Positions 49,781 through 51,457 of a stretch of 51,457 nt of DNA are shown piece after piece; position 1 is the stretch's first letter; every line of letters begins with the position of its first letter. Source of the stretch: Legionellales bacterium RIFCSPHIGHO2_12_FULL_35_11 (GTDB taxonomy: Bacteria > Pseudomonadota > Gammaproteobacteria > Legionellales > Legionellaceae); contig MHBB01000166.1 in the NCBI GenBank assembly GCA_001803185.1, forward strand, positions 1 through 51,457. Reading direction: 5' to 3'. Below the pieces are notes generated by a model, which saw only the letters and a program-made list of their open reading frames with translations, was not told the origin of the DNA and did no database searches. The translations under genes and the position numbers were made by a program.

Positions 49781-50173
49781 ATGAAGAATAGCAAGTTATC
49801 ATGGAGCAGATTTTTATTTGGCATGTTTTTAGCAGGAAATGTATTTGCTTCTAATATTCAAGAAATAAAAATTGGTGCTGGTGTTTTGTATACTTTGGAG
49901 CCAAACAATCCAATTACAGTATCCAACCCATATATATGGACTGCTAAGGCTTTATGTATTATCAAAAATAAGGATGATGATAATTTTTTATCAATAACAG
50001 TTACTCGTAAGAAAGGTAGTTTGAATGATGAAGTTTTATCTGTTGGTGATTCTAGAACAATTAGACTACATGCAAAAGAAGAAATGCGCATTACGGCATC
50101 TCCAGGTGCGGAAGTAGAGTTATTGAATATTGGAAAAAGAACTATCCTAACAGAATGCGAATTTAGTTTTTAG
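49781..50173 (+). CDS. Small exported protein of unknown function
   Basis: A 130-residue protein with a signal peptide ([20 protein letters not shown], cut near VFA-SN). The mature part of about 105 residues looks all-beta: [49 protein letters not shown] and [19 protein letters not shown]. Two Cys (in ALCII and TECEF) could pair. I do not know a function; from memory such proteins occur in Legionella and Coxiella relatives. tRNA-Ser begins 8 bases after its stop. Confidence 0.82.
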   Translation: MKNSKLSWSRFLFGMFLAGNVFASNIQEIKIGAGVLYTLEPNNPITVSNPYIWTAKALCIIKNKDDDNFLSITVTRKKGSLNDEVLSVGDSRTIRLHAKEEMRITASPGAEVELLNIGKRTILTECEFSF

Positions 50174-50181
50174 AAATTTTA

Positions 50182-50271
50182 GGAGAGGTGGCCGAGTGGT
50201 TGAAGGCGCACGCCTGGAAAGTGTGTATACGGTAAAACGTATCGAGGGTTCGAATCCCTCTCTCTCCGCCA
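50182..50271 (+). tRNA. tRNA-Ser (anticodon GGA), CCA encoded
   Basis: A 90-nt class II tRNA including CCA. Acceptor GGAGAGG pairs with TCTCTCC, discriminator G73, D-arm GCCGAGTGGTTGAAGGC, anticodon stem-loop CACGC-CTGGAAA-GTGTG, a long variable arm (TATACGGTAAAACGTATC) and the TTCGAAT T-loop. It reads UCC and UCU codons. Confidence 0.95.
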
Positions 50272-50298
50272 TTAGGGATTTCCAAATAAATAACTTAA

Positions 50299-51195
50299 TT
50301 AGACTTCTTGCATTTCTTTAATATCTTTCTCGATGTTTATGCATATTTCATTTAAAGGCAAATGACTAAGACTTTTTTCTGAAAAAGGATTTTGCAACTC
50401 TACACCGATCTGATCTAAAGATAACAAAGTGTAAGCAATAATACCTATAACAATTGGATTTATATAAACAGACACGTTTACTAAAGCAAAAGGCAAAGTA
50501 ATTAAAAATAATAATATGAATCGTCTTGATTTAACAGCCATCACAAAAGGCATAGGTGTTTTTAATATTCTTTCACAGGCACCCAAATTATCAATTAAAA
50601 ATCCCCTCTTTTCTTCTGCCTGCAAAAATGAAAATGAATCCATTAAATTATTTTTATGTAAATATGCTAACTCCTTACATATTTCTGATAACAATATATT
50701 TGGACGATTATTAGCTTTGTATATTTTTTGATATAAACCTTCTTCAAGTAATGGCTTAACTTGCTTAAGAGATGCATCACTTCTTAAATGATTTTTAATT
50801 AAATATGGGAGAGCGGCAACGCGATTAGTTAATTTTATTATCAACTCGTTATCTTTAATAGTAGAGTAGTTCATAATAATGATTGCTAAATTTCTGCTCT
50901 GATTAACTATATTACCCCAAATTTTGCGTGCCTCCCACCAACGATCATATCCTGCATTAACTCTAAATACTAAAATTAGCCCCATTATTACCCCTGTATA
51001 TTCAAATGGACCAATAGGCAAAGCAATTACTGGAAATATTAAATACAAAATGGAAACAATAGTTGAGTATATCATTATAATAAATACGTTTTTTATAACT
51101 TGGGGGGTAACAGAACCTTCAATAGCAATCGCGTTTTTTAAAAAATCTTGATACTCGTGCTTATTAACCCACGATTTAGTTCTTTTCATAACCAC
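50299..51195 (-). CDS. Bestrophin-family anion channel-like protein
   Basis: A 298-residue membrane protein of the bestrophin/UPF0187 family. The signature FRVNAGYDRWWEARKIWGNIVNQSRNLA (around residues 78-105) and four hydrophobic segments (about 36-52, 60-80, 227-245, 248-265) are visible. Bacterial homologues form pentameric ion channels; ion preference varies. It is isolated and convergent with tRNA-Ser. ATG 51195 is used; ATG two codons later is equal. Confidence 0.92.
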   Translation of the reverse strand: MVMKRTKSWVNKHEYQDFLKNAIAIEGSVTPQVIKNVFIIMIYSTIVSILYLIFPVIALPIGPFEYTGVIMGLILVFRVNAGYDRWWEARKIWGNIVNQSRNLAIIIMNYSTIKDNELIIKLTNRVAALPYLIKNHLRSDASLKQVKPLLEEGLYQKIYKANNRPNILLSEICKELAYLHKNNLMDSFSFLQAEEKRGFLIDNLGACERILKTPMPFVMAVKSRRFILLFLITLPFALVNVSVYINPIVIGIIAYTLLSLDQIGVELQNPFSEKSLSHLPLNEICINIEKDIKEMQEV

Positions 51196-51267
51196 CTCTC
51201 CCCAAAACAGTCGCTATTAAATTTGTCGCATTCAGGTTATCAATAAAGGATACATTTATAAGCTATA

Positions 51268-51282
51268 TTTTTCTAGGATAAT
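51268..51282. repeat. Solo end of the CCTAGAAAAAG palindromic family
   Basis: TTTTTCTAGGATAAT equals the outer 15 bases of the left end of the element at 46231 including its ATTAT flank, but no second arm is nearby. Confidence 0.5.
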
Positions 51283-51345
51283 TGAAACACTCGAAAAAAA
51301 CGCATGAATGCTACTAAGGGATAATATACAAGTTAACTCACAAAG

Positions 51346-51368
51346 TTATCCACTGAAATTGTGGATAA
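51346..51368. promoter_or_regulatory. Pair of inverted DnaA-box-like sites
   Basis: TTATCCACT (51346-51354, one mismatch) and TGTGGATAA (51360-51368, perfect complement of TTATCCACA) face each other 5 bases apart. Such 9-mers bind DnaA. There are only two and no dnaA, dnaN or gidA/mnm genes in view, so they may be regulatory or chance rather than an origin. Confidence 0.45.
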
Positions 51369-51423
51369 CACTAAATTCTAATTTCGCGGGTGTGATTAAA
51401 ACTGCGGTCAATTCAACGATGCC

Positions 51424-51457
51424 GTCATTGCGAGGAGCGCAGCGACGAAGCAACCCA
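51424..51457. repeat. REP-like unit cut by window edge
   Basis: GTCATTGCGAGGAGCGCAGC continuing to GACGAAGCAACCCA is one arm of a widespread proteobacterial intergenic palindrome. The other arm would lie past the window. Related units are at 36392 and 40667. Confidence 0.6.

Noticed and set aside
51300-51400. Chromosome origin
   Set aside because: Only two DnaA-like boxes and none of the usual origin genes in view.

Overview
The window looks like a chromosomal segment of a low-GC gammaproteobacterium. It carries a full set of gram-negative envelope genes, a group I GroEL with a GGM tail, a gammaproteobacterial-type lipid A/Kdo/Lpt gene order, and two type II secretion genes. The GroEL sequence, the large cytosolic or effector-like proteins and the many small palindromic repeats fit the Legionellales/Coxiellales/Francisella-like intracellular groups best. 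This placement is from memory of protein families; no search was run. Most genes are on the minus strand.

Layout. 1-1655 holds the 5' part of a large, visibly GC-richer gene of unknown function that runs off the left edge. 1749-5793 is a four-gene envelope sugar cluster: a GT39 transferase, a YdjC/ChbG-type deacetylase, GtrA and a GT2 polyprenyl-phosphate sugar transferase. Its logic matches amino-sugar decoration of lipid A. 5956-7928 is groES-groEL with a sigma32-type promoter. 8087-12156 has dsbD-rsgA and a BenE-type transporter on the plus strand. 12348-15928 is gspD-gspE, followed by tRNA-Met(CAT) and era-recO. 17896-22164 carries a pilin-like gene, thioredoxin, adk, a broken thioesterase gene, ubiC-ubiA and a periplasmic binding protein. 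22328-30259 has a TPR protein, a WbpM-type dehydratase, murA, ibaG, mlaBCDEF and queH. Then come orn and cca.

32342-36268 encodes the most unusual object here: a protein of about 1308 residues built from roughly 15 copies of a hydrophobic, glycine-rich module (LGxPGxxxGxxxG), with a soluble C-terminal tail. 36602-37081 is a small exported protein of unknown function. 37177-40501 is the kdsD-kdsC-lptC-lptA-lptB operon. 40929-46196 has a fused aminodeoxychorismate synthase and PutA. 46525-51195 has an L,D-transpeptidase-like protein, a small membrane protein, msrB, a histidine phosphatase, kdsB, a small exported protein, tRNA-Ser(GGA) and a bestrophin-like channel.

Functional theme: outer-membrane biogenesis dominates, with Kdo synthesis (kdsD, kdsC, kdsB), LPS transport (lptABC), phospholipid asymmetry (mla), peptidoglycan (murA, L,D-transpeptidase-like), lipid A or glycan modification, and type II secretion.

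A second theme is non-autonomous palindromic DNA. At least four distinct inverted-repeat families lie between genes. One has two copies of 133 bp that differ at one position, each flanked by a perfect 10-bp target duplication, in opposite orientation 30 kb apart. Others sit exactly at a gene stop codon (gspE), just upstream of a ribosome binding site (the deacetylase), and in the promoter region of putA.
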